From NCBI GenBank assembly GCA_016742125.1, contig JACVCM010000100.1:1-10900 (forward strand): a stretch of 10,900 nucleotides of DNA, in the 5' to 3' direction. Numbering within the stretch: position 1 is the first letter of the stretch; each line of letters opens with the position of its first letter. Of the stretch, positions 1 to 7,261 are shown one piece after another. Below the pieces are notes generated by a model. The model worked only from the letters and a program-made list of their open reading frames with translations, did not search any database and was not told where the DNA came from. The DNA is from Sphingomonadaceae bacterium (GTDB lineage: Bacteria; Pseudomonadota; Alphaproteobacteria; Sphingomonadales; Sphingomonadaceae). Position numbers and translations under genes: made by a program.

Positions 1-537
1 GCCGAATATGGCATGCTGCCCCGCGCGACGCATACGCGCAGCAGCCGCGAGGCGGCGAAGGGCAAGCAGTCGGGGCGGACGCAGGAAATCCAGCGGCTTA
101 TCGGCCGCAGCTTGCGCGCCGTCGTCGACATGGCCAAGCTCGGCGAGCGCCAGATCGTCATCGACTGCGACGTGATCCAGGCCGACGGCGGCACGCGAAC
201 CGCCTCGATTTCGGGCGCATGGGTTGCGCTGCGCCTCGCGGTCGACAAGCTGATCGCCTCGGGCGCGCTCACGGCCGATCCGATCGAGGACAGCGTCGCG
301 GCGATCTCGTGCGGTATCTACAAGGGCACACCGGTGCTCGACCTCGACTATGACGAGGATTCGGTCGCCGAGGCCGACGGCAATTTCGTGCTGACCGGCA
401 AGGGCCAGATCGTCGAGGTACAGGCGAGCGCCGAGGGTGCGACCTATGACGAGGAGGGCCTGCTGCGCCTGCTGCGCCTCGCGCGCATCGGCTGCACCGA
501 CATTTTCGCGGCGCAGGCAAAGGCGGCGGGCCGCTGA
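1..537 (+). CDS. rph: Ribonuclease PH, C-terminal 178 residues (5' end outside window)
   Basis: Phosphorolytic 3'-5' exoribonuclease that trims the 3' ends of tRNA precursors in the cytoplasm. The reading frame is open from base 1 and the visible part starts at AEYGMLPRATHTR, which in the family lies roughly a quarter into a protein of about 240 residues, so some 60 residues are missing upstream. Visible family signatures are RSSREAAKGKQSGRTQEIQR (substrate-binding region), DCDVIQADGGTRTASISGA (the GGTRT arginine contacts phosphate in the family) and LDLDYDEDS, which supplies the conserved acidic metal ligands. The TGA stop at 535-537 is followed after one base by the GTG start of rdgB, so the two are translationally linked. 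Base composition is very GC-rich with G or C at almost every third position, unlike the genes after about 1031. Confidence 0.97.
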   Translation, partial: AEYGMLPRATHTRSSREAAKGKQSGRTQEIQRLIGRSLRAVVDMAKLGERQIVIDCDVIQADGGTRTASISGAWVALRLAVDKLIASGALTADPIEDSVAAISCGIYKGTPVLDLDYDEDSVAEADGNFVLTGKGQIVEVQASAEGATYDEEGLLRLLRLARIGCTDIFAAQAKAAGR

Positions 538-538
538 G

Positions 539-1162
539 GTGACGCGCAAGCTCGCCCCCGGCAGGCTTGTCATCGCAAGCCACAATGCGGGCAAGGTACG
601 CGAAATCCGCGCGCTGCTCGAGCCCTTCGGGATCGAGCCTGTGTCGGCGGGCGACCTTGGCCTGCCCGAGCCCGAGGAGACGGGGACGAGCTTCGTCGAA
701 AATGCGCTGCTGAAGGCGCATGCGAGCGCCCCGGCCGCGGGCCTGCCCGCGCTCGCCGACGATAGCGGCCTCGAGGTGGCGGCGCTTGGCGGCCGTCCCG
801 GCGTTTACACCGCCGACTGGGCCGAGCGGCAATGGTTCGAGGGCGAGGAGGGCCGCGACTGGTATATGGCGATGGGCAAGGTCGAAGGTCTGCTCGCCGA
901 ACAAGGCCCCACCGTCGACCGCAGCGCGCGCTTCGTCTGCACGCTCGCGCTGGCGTGGCCCGACGGCCACGCCGAGGTGTTCGAGGGCAAGGCCGAAGGC
1001 AGCCTGACCTGGCCGCCGCGTGGCACGCTCGGCTTTGGCTATGATCCGGTATTTGTTCCTGCTGGCCGGACGGAGACCTTTGCGGAACTGGACCCCGCGG
1101 AAAAGCACGCGATGAGCCACCGGGCAGATGCTTTCAAAAGGCTGGTCGAGGCATTGTTTTGA
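539..1162 (+). CDS. rdgB: RdgB/HAM1 non-canonical purine NTP pyrophosphatase, 207 aa
   Basis: Hydrolyses ITP, dITP and XTP to monophosphates plus pyrophosphate, keeping deaminated purines out of DNA and RNA. Motifs in order: SHNAGK at residues 14-19 (nucleotide/phosphate binding), TGTSFVENALLKA at 48-60, DDSGLEV at 74-80 (catalytic/metal acidic residues), GFGYDP at 165-170 and SHRADAF at 193-199 (base recognition). Length fits the usual 195-210 residues. The GTG at 539 was chosen because it puts SHNAGK near the N-terminus and lies one base after the rph stop. A longer frame begins at 437 but would lie inside rph. The TGA stop (1160-1162) overlaps the TTG start of hemW by 4 bp. Odd point: the last 43 codons have much lower third-position GC than the rest of the gene (see findings). 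Confidence 0.96.
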   Translation: MTRKLAPGRLVIASHNAGKVREIRALLEPFGIEPVSAGDLGLPEPEETGTSFVENALLKAHASAPAAGLPALADDSGLEVAALGGRPGVYTADWAERQWFEGEEGRDWYMAMGKVEGLLAEQGPTVDRSARFVCTLALAWPDGHAEVFEGKAEGSLTWPPRGTLGFGYDPVFVPAGRTETFAELDPAEKHAMSHRADAFKRLVEALF

Positions 1163-2319
1163 GCGAACCTCTCGCCCTCTACATCCACTGGCCTTTTTGC
1201 ATATCCAAATGCCCCTATTGCGACTTTAACAGCCATGTCCGGGAGAGGGTCGACCCGGAAACATGGCTTGCAGCTTTGCTGGCAGACATGGCGCATGAAG
1301 CGGTCCTAACGCACGGCCGCCCGCTGACGTCGATCTTTTTCGGGGGAGGCACACCATCGCTGATGCCGCCCTTGACCGTGGGGGCGCTTATCGACGCCGC
1401 CGGCCAGCATTGGGGCTTCGCTGACAATATCGAAATCGCGCTGGAGGCCAATCCGTCCTCGGTCGAAGCGGCAGGATTTGCCGATCTGGCAGAGGCAGGC
1501 ATCAACCGTGTGTCGCTTGGCCTGCAATCGCTCGACGATAAAGCACTCGCCTTTCTGGGCCGCGGACATTCAGTGGTGGAAAGCCTTAACGCATTGGGGA
1601 TCGCACAGCGGCATTTCGCGAGGGTCAATATCGACCTCATCTATGCGCGACCCGAACAAACAGCGGAGCAATGGAGTGCAGAACTGAGCCGTGCAATATC
1701 GTTCGGAACTGATCACCTGTCGCTTTACCAGCTGACTATCGAACCCGGCACCCGGTTTGAAACGATGGTCCGGACCGGTCAGTTTGTGCCGGCCGATAAT
1801 GATCATGCGGCGACCTTGTACGAGTTGACACAGGAGCTGACCAGTTCGGCTGGCCTCCCGGCCTACGAAATCAGTAATCACGCGAGGAGGGGGTCGGAAA
1901 GCCGCCATAATCTAAGCTATTGGCGTTATGACGACTATATCGGGATTGGCCCTGGCGCTCACGGAAGACGTCTGAACTCTGCGACACAACGCCACAAGAA
2001 ACCTGAAAATTTTCTGTCATCCATCGACAGAAATGCGAATGGCTTGGCGAGCGAAGAACTTCTTCATTCAAACGCCCGCGCGACTGAAGCATTGCTCATG
2101 GGACTGCGGCTGGCCGAGGGTATAAGCCTGCTACGCCTGTCCTGTAAAACTGGGATTGCCGCGGATGCGTTGCTGGATCCGGTCGCGGTTGAGCGCATGG
2201 CAAACCTCGGCCTTATCAACAATGAAGGCGACCGCGTAACGATAACGCCGCAAGGCATGCCGCTGCTCGACGCGATTCTGCCCGAGATAGTAAAAGTTGA
2301 GACTGGGGCCTGCGCCTGA
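1159..2319 (+). CDS. hemW: HemW, radical SAM family heme chaperone, 386 aa
   Basis: HemW proteins are radical SAM paralogues of coproporphyrinogen III dehydrogenase that bind heme and are thought to hand it to respiratory membrane proteins. They are often misannotated as HemN. The cluster motif C14-x3-C18-x2-C21 (HWPFCISKCPYCDFNSH) ligates the 4Fe-4S cluster and lacks the extra cysteine of true HemN. SAM-binding FGGGTPS is at residues 61-67. HNLSYW (250-255) followed by GIGPGAHG (262-269) is the typical HemW signature. The C-terminal 90 residues are the HemN-type C-terminal domain. The start is a TTG inside the rdgB stop (TTGA), with GAGG 7 bases upstream at 1148-1151. Length matches the family (about 380 residues). 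The 3' half is clearly less GC-rich than rph and rdgB. Confidence 0.96.
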   Translation: MSEPLALYIHWPFCISKCPYCDFNSHVRERVDPETWLAALLADMAHEAVLTHGRPLTSIFFGGGTPSLMPPLTVGALIDAAGQHWGFADNIEIALEANPSSVEAAGFADLAEAGINRVSLGLQSLDDKALAFLGRGHSVVESLNALGIAQRHFARVNIDLIYARPEQTAEQWSAELSRAISFGTDHLSLYQLTIEPGTRFETMVRTGQFVPADNDHAATLYELTQELTSSAGLPAYEISNHARRGSESRHNLSYWRYDDYIGIGPGAHGRRLNSATQRHKKPENFLSSIDRNANGLASEELLHSNARATEALLMGLRLAEGISLLRLSCKTGIAADALLDPVAVERMANLGLINNEGDRVTITPQGMPLLDAILPEIVKVETGACA

Positions 2320-2332
2320 TAGGTTGGGCGTC

Positions 2333-3220
2333 ATGGCCTCGCTGCTTGCCGAATATTGCGCTTTCCTGACCCATAACCGGCGAATGTCGGCGCACAGCGT
2401 GCGGGCATATACGGCCACGGCGAAACGGTTGAGCGAGTTTCTGGCGCAGCATTGGGGCGGCTCGGCCGACCGAGCGGCTCTGGCCCACATCAGTGCCGCC
2501 GACCTGCGTTCCTTCCTCGCGGACCGGCGCAGCGATGGTCTTACAAACCGCTCGACCGCGCGCGAATTGTCGGCCGTCCGTCATTTTTTGCGGTTCGCGC
2601 TTGCCGAAGGCGCAAGCTTGCCGGTGCTGAAAGGTCCGCGGGTGCAGCGCAGCCTGCCAAGACCGGCAAGTCCGGATGATGTCATAGCACTGGCTGATGA
2701 TGCTGCCCGGACGGTAAGCGACAGCTGGATCGGCGCGCGCAACTGGGCCATATTATTGCTGCTTTACGGCAGTGGTCTGCGCGTCAGTGAGGCGACGGGA
2801 CTTACCGGCGATATCCTGCCTCTAGGCACAACCTTCCGTGTCACTGGAAAGCGTAACAAGACCAGAGTTGTTCCTTTACTTGAAGAGGTTAAATCAGCAA
2901 TTGAAGATTATATCTCGCTTTGTCCCTATCCCATGTCGGCACATGAACCGCTTTTTCGCGGGGCGCGCGGTGGTGCATTATCCCCTGCCCTCGTCCGTCG
3001 GGCGGTCCAGGGGGCACGCAGCCGTTTAGGGTTATCCGATCGCACAACACCCCACGCCCTGCGTCACAGCTTTGCCACGCATCTGCTCGCAGGCGGTGCG
3101 GACCTTCGAAGTTTGCAGGAACTGCTAGGTCATGCCAGCCTGTCATCGACACAAGTCTACACTGCGGTCGATACGGCAATGTTGCTTGATGAATATATGA
3201 ACGCGCATCCGCGTGCCTAA
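2333..3220 (+). CDS. xerC: Tyrosine recombinase XerC, 295 aa
   Basis: Site-specific recombinase that, with XerD, resolves chromosome dimers at dif during division. The N-terminal SAM-like core-binding domain covers residues 1-90 and the catalytic domain about 110-290. The full catalytic set is visible: R150 (GSGLRVSEATGL), K173 (TGKRNKTR), H241 and R244 (HALRHSFATHLL), H267 (LLGHASLSSTQVY) and nucleophile Y276. The ATG at 2333 is preferred because AGG lies 9 bases upstream and it leaves a 13-bp gap after hemW. An in-frame TTG at 2297 would add 12 residues overlapping hemW and has no clear ribosome binding site. Length, position in a housekeeping operon and absence of att-like sites argue for Xer rather than a phage or integron integrase. 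XerC rather than XerD is inferred. The TAA stop overlaps the stop of the opposing dedA gene. Confidence 0.92.
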   Translation: MASLLAEYCAFLTHNRRMSAHSVRAYTATAKRLSEFLAQHWGGSADRAALAHISAADLRSFLADRRSDGLTNRSTARELSAVRHFLRFALAEGASLPVLKGPRVQRSLPRPASPDDVIALADDAARTVSDSWIGARNWAILLLLYGSGLRVSEATGLTGDILPLGTTFRVTGKRNKTRVVPLLEEVKSAIEDYISLCPYPMSAHEPLFRGARGGALSPALVRRAVQGARSRLGLSDRTTPHALRHSFATHLLAGGADLRSLQELLGHASLSSTQVYTAVDTAMLLDEYMNAHPRA

Positions 3221-3816
3221 TCGGCTGGCTTCCACTTAACCAGTCGCCACACATAACCCAGCACGATTAGCGCGATGATGCCCGTGGAGAGCGGCCCCAA
3301 TATCTTCTCGATGTCGTGAAACTGCGAACCCAATACATAGCCGGCGACCGCCAGCGCGGCGCTCCAGCCAGCGGTTCCGATGGTGGAAAAGACCAGAAAG
3401 CGGCGATGTGACATGTGGAATATGCCCGCCGGTATTGAAATTAGCGATCGGAATGTCGGCAACATCCGCGCGAACAGGACTATGATTGAGCCATGCTTCC
3501 TGAACAGGTCGTGCCCACGCTCGATTTCTTGCCAGCTTAACGTAAGCCAGCGGCCATAGCGATCGGCAAAGCGGTGCAAGCGGTCGGAACCGAATTTGAT
3601 TGCCAGCCAGAACCATAGATAATTGCCCAGCATCGCGCCGGCCGTACCTGCGGCAATCACGCCGCCCAAATTCATATTGCCGCGCGCCGCAGAAACCCCT
3701 GCGACCGTCATGATGACTTCGGACGGAACCGGCGGGAATACCGTTTCGAGCAACATCAGCAGGCCAACGCCCCAATAGCCCGCACCGTCGACGAGCCGGA
3801 TAATCCAGTCATCCAT
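3217..3816 (-). CDS. DedA family (VTT/SNARE-associated domain) membrane protein, 199 aa
   Basis: Integral inner-membrane protein of the DedA family, whose members are linked to undecaprenyl-phosphate and phospholipid flipping and to membrane-potential homeostasis. Family motifs are ETVFPPVPSE (residues 24-33), GNYLWFW (64-70) and FARMLPTFRSLISIPAG (115-131), the conserved F.R..P..R segment. Hydrophobic stretches near 13-40, 50-72, 110-131, 142-163 and 176-190 match the re-entrant and transmembrane layout. Length is typical (about 200). It is the last gene of the rsmI-yraN-gshB-dedA set: its ATG lies 3 bp after the gshB stop, so co-transcription is likely. Its TAG stop (3219-3217) overlaps the xerC stop on the other strand, leaving no room for an intergenic terminator. 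The exact substrate cannot be told from sequence. Confidence 0.93.
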   Translation of the reverse strand: MDDWIIRLVDGAGYWGVGLLMLLETVFPPVPSEVIMTVAGVSAARGNMNLGGVIAAGTAGAMLGNYLWFWLAIKFGSDRLHRFADRYGRWLTLSWQEIERGHDLFRKHGSIIVLFARMLPTFRSLISIPAGIFHMSHRRFLVFSTIGTAGWSAALAVAGYVLGSQFHDIEKILGPLSTGIIALIVLGYVWRLVKWKPAD

Positions 3817-3819
3817 AGC

Positions 3820-4776
3820 TTAGCTTGCCAGGCGCGCTTCGATGGCATCCCAGATCTTGCCGGGGGTATCGGTGCCGTTAAACCGGTCGATGGCGACAAT
3901 CCCCGTCGGCGACGTCACGTTGATTTCGGTCAGCCATTCGCCACCGATCACATCGATGCCCACAAAAATCAGGCCGAGTTGTTTCAAGCGCGGTCCCATG
4001 ACAGCGCAGATTTCCATTTCCCGCGGGCTTAGCTCGGTCGCCTCTGCACTGCCCCCTACAGCAAGGTTGGATCGGAATTCGCCCTCGCCAGGACGGCGAT
4101 TTATTGCCCCTGCCACCTCGCCATCGACCAACACGATCCGTTTATCGCCCTTGGCCACATCCGGCAGGAATGGTTGCACCATATGCGGCTCTGGCCAGGT
4201 GGTGTTGAATACCTCGAACAGCGCGCCGAGATTGCTGCCGTCGGCTTCGACCTTGAAAATGGCCTTGCCGCCATTGCCGTGGAGCGGCTTGATAACCACC
4301 GCGCCATTTTCGCGCTGGAAATCGCGCACCTCTTGCACCGACCGTGTGATAAGCGTCGGCGGCATATACTGGCGATAATCGAGCACCATCACTTTTTCGG
4401 GCGCGTTACGCACGCTGACGGGATTGTTGACGACGAGTGTTTCGCGTTCGATCCGCTCAAGCAAATGCGTCGCAGTGATATAGCCAACATGGAAGGGCGG
4501 GTCCTGGCGCATCAGGACGACGTCAATATCGGAACCGAGGTCAATCCGCTCAGGCTCCCCATAGCGGTAGTGATTACCGGCCACACGCTGCAAGTCATGC
4601 ACGGGATGCGCCCATGCCGTCAGCCGGTCACGGGCATCGAGGCTGAGTGTGCCTACATCATAATGCCAGATTCCATGACCACGCGCCTGCGCCGACAGCA
4701 TCAAGGCAAAACTCGAATCGCCATTGATATTGATGCCGTCCATCGGGTCCATCTGTACTGCGACCTTTATGCCCAT
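3820..4776 (-). CDS. gshB: Glutathione synthetase, 318 aa
   Basis: ATP-grasp ligase joining gamma-glutamylcysteine and glycine, the second step of glutathione synthesis. The N-terminal prokaryotic GSH-synthetase domain shows VAVQMDPMDGININGDSSFA (residues 5-24) and LMRQDPPFHVGYITATHLLE (88-107). The ATP-grasp part shows KPLHGNGG (163-170, nucleotide-binding glycine loop), GDKRIVLVDGE (210-220), RSNLAVGG (235-242) and GLIFVGIDVIG (268-278). TEINVTSPTG (283-292) carries the metal-binding Glu and Asn. Length equals the E. coli type (about 316). ATG is the only sensible start, because the conserved N-terminal strand begins at residue 3. It sits 9 bp downstream of yraN and 3 bp upstream of dedA. 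Confidence 0.97.
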   Translation of the reverse strand: MGIKVAVQMDPMDGININGDSSFALMLSAQARGHGIWHYDVGTLSLDARDRLTAWAHPVHDLQRVAGNHYRYGEPERIDLGSDIDVVLMRQDPPFHVGYITATHLLERIERETLVVNNPVSVRNAPEKVMVLDYRQYMPPTLITRSVQEVRDFQRENGAVVIKPLHGNGGKAIFKVEADGSNLGALFEVFNTTWPEPHMVQPFLPDVAKGDKRIVLVDGEVAGAINRRPGEGEFRSNLAVGGSAEATELSPREMEICAVMGPRLKQLGLIFVGIDVIGGEWLTEINVTSPTGIVAIDRFNGTDTPGKIWDAIEARLAS

Positions 4777-4785
4777 ATTGCGTTC

Positions 4786-5136
4786 CTATCCGTGCCACAC
4801 GTTCCGCAAATGGTGCGGCCAGCGCCACGGTGCAACCAGTATCACGTCGATCTGCATATTTTCGGTGCCCTTGCCATATTTAGGTAACAGGATTTCAGCT
4901 GCGGCTGCCACTCGCCGGAGACGATGAGCATCGATGGCAGTGGCCAGATCGAGCTGTTTCGTGCGTGCCTTCACCTCGACAAAGGCAACTGTCTTGCCAC
5001 GACGGGCAATAAGGTCGACCTCACCTCGCGGGGTTTTCACCCTTTCCCCCACAATATGCCAGCCGCGCAGCCGCAAAAACCATGCGGCAATCGCCTCCCC
5101 CCGCCGCCCGCGTTTTTCGGCCTCGAAACGGTTCAT
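4786..5136 (-). CDS. yraN: YraN family (UPF0102) nuclease-fold protein, 116 aa
   Basis: Small protein of the UPF0102/YraN family, predicted to have a restriction-endonuclease-like fold. The biochemical role is not firmly established. The family core is visible: RRGEAIAAWFLRLRGW (residues 11-26, with conserved E14), RGEVDLIARRG (37-47, with E39 and D41) and FVEVKAR (52-58, with E54 and K56). This E-D-ExK arrangement is that of a PD-(D/E)xK nuclease site. Length matches the family (115-130). The ATG overlaps the rsmI TGA as ATGA (5136-5133), indicating translational coupling. In E. coli, yraN lies after lpoA on the other side of the rsmI/lpoA divergent pair. Here it lies behind rsmI, so the neighbourhood is kept although the strand differs. 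Confidence 0.93.
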   Translation of the reverse strand: MNRFEAEKRGRRGEAIAAWFLRLRGWHIVGERVKTPRGEVDLIARRGKTVAFVEVKARTKQLDLATAIDAHRLRRVAAAAEILLPKYGKGTENMQIDVILVAPWRWPHHLRNVWHG

Positions 5137-5963
5137 TCCGATTTCAGCTCGGTCGCGCGTGTATAAACGGCGCTGCGTTCCAAGCCGAACCGTTTTGCAA
5201 TGACACCCGCCGCCTTGGCGGCAGGCATGGTCTGCAACGCTTCCCGCAATGCTGCATCCATATCGCCGGCCTCGGCTACCTCGTCCTCAACCGGCGGCCC
5301 GACGATCAGGACGATTTCGCCCCTAGGCTCCTGCGCGGCATAGCGATCGGCCAACTCGTCCGCAGTGCCTGCCACCACCTCTTCAAACTTTTTCGTTAGC
5401 TCACGCGCTATGGCCACGTCGCGAGTGCCATATGCCTCCGATATCGCAGACAGCGTCGCCGCCAGTCGCGGTCCGCTTTCATAGAAAACCAGCGTTGCCT
5501 TGATTTTTGCCAGCTCTGCCAGTGCATCCGCGCGCGCCTTCGCCTTGCTCGGCAAAAATCCTGCAAACAGGAAGCGGTCCGTAGGTAATCCGCAGATCGA
5601 CAGTGCTGCAACGGCCGCGCTCGGACCTGGCGCCGTACGAACCGCAACGCCCGCATCGCGCGCAGAACGGACGAGTTTGTAACCGGGGTCGGAGATCAAC
5701 GGTGTCCCTGCGTCCGATACCAGCGCCACCACCCCATCGCGGGCCGCTGCGATCAGGCTCAAGCGATCACCTTCGCTGCTATGGTCGTTATAGCGCCGCA
5801 TCTTCTTCTTTAGGCCCAGATGATGCAACAATTTACCTGTGACCCGGCTGTCCTCAACCGCCACGATATCCGCCGCTTTCAGGATGTCGATCGCGCGCTG
5901 TGACATATCTGCAAGGTTGCCGATGGGGGTTGCGACGACATATAAGCCCGACTCGAACGCCAT
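5133..5963 (-). CDS. rsmI: 16S rRNA 2'-O-ribose C1402 methyltransferase RsmI, 276 aa
   Basis: SAM-dependent methyltransferase of the tetrapyrrole-methylase fold that 2'-O-methylates C1402 in the decoding centre of 16S rRNA. Motifs in order: LYVVATPIGNLADMS (residues 7-21), EDSRVTGKLL (37-46), LVSDAGTPLISDPG (81-94), APGPSA (111-116), FYESGPRL (160-167) and ELTKKFEEV (188-196). A C-terminal helix-turn-helix-like segment covers 236-272. The ATG at 5963-5961 puts the GLYVVATPIGNL strand at residue 6, as in relatives. No good Shine-Dalgarno is visible there. The frame stays open for another 225 codons upstream, but that part is antisense to the lipoprotein gene and looks like a shadow. First gene of the minus-strand set. 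The TGA overlaps the yraN ATG. Confidence 0.95.
   Translation of the reverse strand: MAFESGLYVVATPIGNLADMSQRAIDILKAADIVAVEDSRVTGKLLHHLGLKKKMRRYNDHSSEGDRLSLIAAARDGVVALVSDAGTPLISDPGYKLVRSARDAGVAVRTAPGPSAAVAALSICGLPTDRFLFAGFLPSKAKARADALAELAKIKATLVFYESGPRLAATLSAISEAYGTRDVAIARELTKKFEEVVAGTADELADRYAAQEPRGEIVLIVGPPVEDEVAEAGDMDAALREALQTMPAAKAAGVIAKRFGLERSAVYTRATELKSE
5917..5946 (+). promoter_or_regulatory. Possible sigma70-like promoter for the lipoprotein gene
   Basis: TTGCCG at 5917-5922 and TATAAG at 5941-5946, separated by 18 bp, would start transcription near 5953, about 44 bases before the ATG at 5997. It lies inside the first codons of rsmI on the other strand. Only one half-site (TATAAG) is a good match, and alphaproteobacterial promoters are loosely conserved, so this is a weak call. 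Confidence 0.22.
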
Positions 5964-5996
5964 CAAAAACAAACGCTTTTCGTTAAGGGACGAACC

Positions 5997-7166
5997 ATGG
6001 TCGCATTCATTGCAGCAACACAGCGGCAGCCGCAAGATATAGTCGTCTGGCTCAGGAGGCTGTTGGCTGTGGCGATGCTTGCCCTTCTGGCGGCTTGTGC
6101 GCCGATTCCGCGTGGAGGCGAAGGACCGCCGCCAGTGGTCACGCCCGACCCGCTCGACAGCCTGCATCGCGTAGCCCTGCTGCTGCCGATGACCGGTCCC
6201 GACGGCGATGTGGGACAGTCGATTGCCAATGCGACTGCACTGGCATTGTCCGACACCAAGGCGACGAATATCCGGCTGATAACCTATGATACCGCACAGG
6301 GCGTGACTGCCGCCGTGCGCAAGGCAATTGCCGATGGCAACAAGGTCATTCTTGGTCCTTTGCGTGGAGATCATGTCTTGGAAGCTGCGGCTATCGCGCG
6401 TCCAGCCGGCGTCCCGATTATCAGCTTTTCGAACGATGTCGGGGTCGCCGGACAGAATGTATTCCTGCTGGGTCACTTGCCGAACCAATCCATAGATCGC
6501 GTCGTGCGCTACGCCAAATCGCAGGGCTATAGCCGCATCGGCGGGATCGTATCGAACAATGTGTATGGCCAGCGCGCCCAATCGAGCCTTACCAGTGCGG
6601 TGCGCAGTGCAGGCGGCACGCTTGTCGGCATCCATGAAACCAACGGAACCAGTGCCTCGTTCGATGCCGCGGCGCGCAAGCTCTCGGCCGCAGGCCAGGT
6701 CGACGCGGTATTGATCGCAGACAGCGGCCGGGCGGCCGTGACGGCCGTGCCTTCACTGCGTCGTAACGGGCTCCGCAATGCGAAGATTTTGGGTACCGAT
6801 CTTTGGAACCTCGACGGATCACTTGCAAGCAACCCGACAATGTACGGTGCCTGGTTCGCCAGCGTCTCGGACACGCTATACAATCAATATGCGGGAAAAT
6901 ACCGCGCCCGCTTCGGACGCGCGCCGTTGCGATTGTCGAGCCTGGGTTATGATTCTGTCCTGCTGATCGCCCGCATCGCGCGTGACTGGCGTCCGGGCAC
7001 AAAGTTCCCGGTTGCGCAGCTGACCGATCCGCAAGGATTTATAGGTGTCGATGGGGCGTTCCGCTTCATAGCAAACGGCCTGACAGACCGGACGCTGGAG
7101 GTACAGGAAATTCAGGCCGGGAAATTTGTGACTGTAAACGCTGCGCCGACTACCTTCGGGAAGTGA
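5997..7166 (+). CDS. Penicillin-binding protein activator, LpoA-like lipoprotein with type 1 periplasmic-binding fold, 389 aa
   Basis: Secreted lipoprotein. Residues 16-33 form a hydrophobic signal segment after R20-R21, ending in the lipobox LAAC with acylation at C34, so the mature protein is membrane-anchored in the periplasm. After a proline-rich linker (41-52) comes a type 1 periplasmic-binding fold: VALLLPMTGPDGDVGQSIAN (59-78), VILGPLRGD (117-125), VPIISFSND (139-147) and ILGTDLW (264-270). It resembles amino-acid-binding proteins and the C-terminal domain of E. coli LpoA, which activates PBP1A. The long N-terminal helical-repeat domain of LpoA (678 residues) is absent. The divergent position next to rsmI is the same as in E. 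coli, which supports the LpoA assignment. The ATG at 5997 has AAGGGA at 5985-5990. Whether it binds a PBP or a small ligand is not visible. Confidence 0.85.
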   Translation: MVAFIAATQRQPQDIVVWLRRLLAVAMLALLAACAPIPRGGEGPPPVVTPDPLDSLHRVALLLPMTGPDGDVGQSIANATALALSDTKATNIRLITYDTAQGVTAAVRKAIADGNKVILGPLRGDHVLEAAAIARPAGVPIISFSNDVGVAGQNVFLLGHLPNQSIDRVVRYAKSQGYSRIGGIVSNNVYGQRAQSSLTSAVRSAGGTLVGIHETNGTSASFDAAARKLSAAGQVDAVLIADSGRAAVTAVPSLRRNGLRNAKILGTDLWNLDGSLASNPTMYGAWFASVSDTLYNQYAGKYRARFGRAPLRLSSLGYDSVLLIARIARDWRPGTKFPVAQLTDPQGFIGVDGAFRFIANGLTDRTLEVQEIQAGKFVTVNAAPTTFGK

Positions 7167-7170
7167 GACG

Positions 7171-7206
7171 GCCTACGCTCAGCGTCGCACCAGCGTAGGC
7201 TGGTGC
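7171..7206. terminator. Two overlapping hairpins after the lipoprotein gene; possible terminator
   Basis: GCCTACGCT (7171-7179) pairs perfectly with AGCGTAGGC (7192-7200) over a 12-base loop. Alternatively GCACCAGC (7187-7194) pairs perfectly with GCTGGTGC (7199-7206) over a GTAG loop. The two folds exclude each other. They begin 5 bases after the stop of the lipoprotein gene and lie between convergent genes, so a terminator role is plausible. There is no T-run, so this is not a canonical intrinsic terminator and may simply reflect the repeat family found here. Confidence 0.35.
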
Positions 7207-7213
7207 CTGTCTC
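7183..7213 (+). repeat. Palindromic repeat unit A (REP-like), intergenic
   Basis: The 21-base core runs from 7183 to 7203: head CGTCGC, then CCAG, a short variable loop and GGCTGG, followed by a CCTGTCTCGT tail. It matches unit C inside fmt at 19 of 21 core positions. It matches the reverse complement of unit D at 27 of 33 positions including the tail. A degenerate half copy on the minus strand precedes it (7165-7182), and outer GAGAC/GTCTC arms at 7165-7169 and 7209-7213 close a larger imperfect palindrome. With unit B it forms an inverted pair with heads facing outwards. The 7167-7306 interval holds no gene and is mostly made of this pair. Confidence 0.8.
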
Positions 7214-7261
7214 GTGCCGGCTGGACGAAGGGGAAGCAGTTGCTCCAAAAGCGCGTAATGG

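Noticed and set aside
269..1120. Long minus-strand open frame (283 codons) opposite rph and rdgB
   Set aside because: It lies antisense to two well-identified genes in very GC-rich sequence, where spurious open frames are common. Its translation is rich in arginine and alanine with no family motif.
2297..2332. TTG start for xerC at 2297
   Set aside because: It overlaps the hemW end, has no clear ribosome binding site and adds residues not expected in Xer proteins. The ATG at 2333 fits better.
2333..3220. Tyrosine recombinase as the mark of a prophage or genomic island
   Set aside because: Size, full Xer motif set, operon position and lack of phage genes, tRNA or att repeats indicate housekeeping XerC.
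4174..4887. Plus-strand open frame of 237 codons opposite gshB and yraN
   Set aside because: Both minus-strand genes carry complete family motifs. This frame has no recognisable motif and no sensible operon context.
6054..6077. AGGAGG at 6054-6059 before in-frame TTG, GTG and ATG codons, as an alternative start of the lipoprotein
   Set aside because: A start there would leave only a few residues before the lipobox cysteine, too short for a signal peptide. The ATG at 5997 has its own AAGGGA.
5964..6635. Upstream extension of rsmI by 225 codons on the minus strand
   Set aside because: It is antisense to the lipoprotein gene, shows no domain, and the normal RsmI N-terminus starts at 5963.
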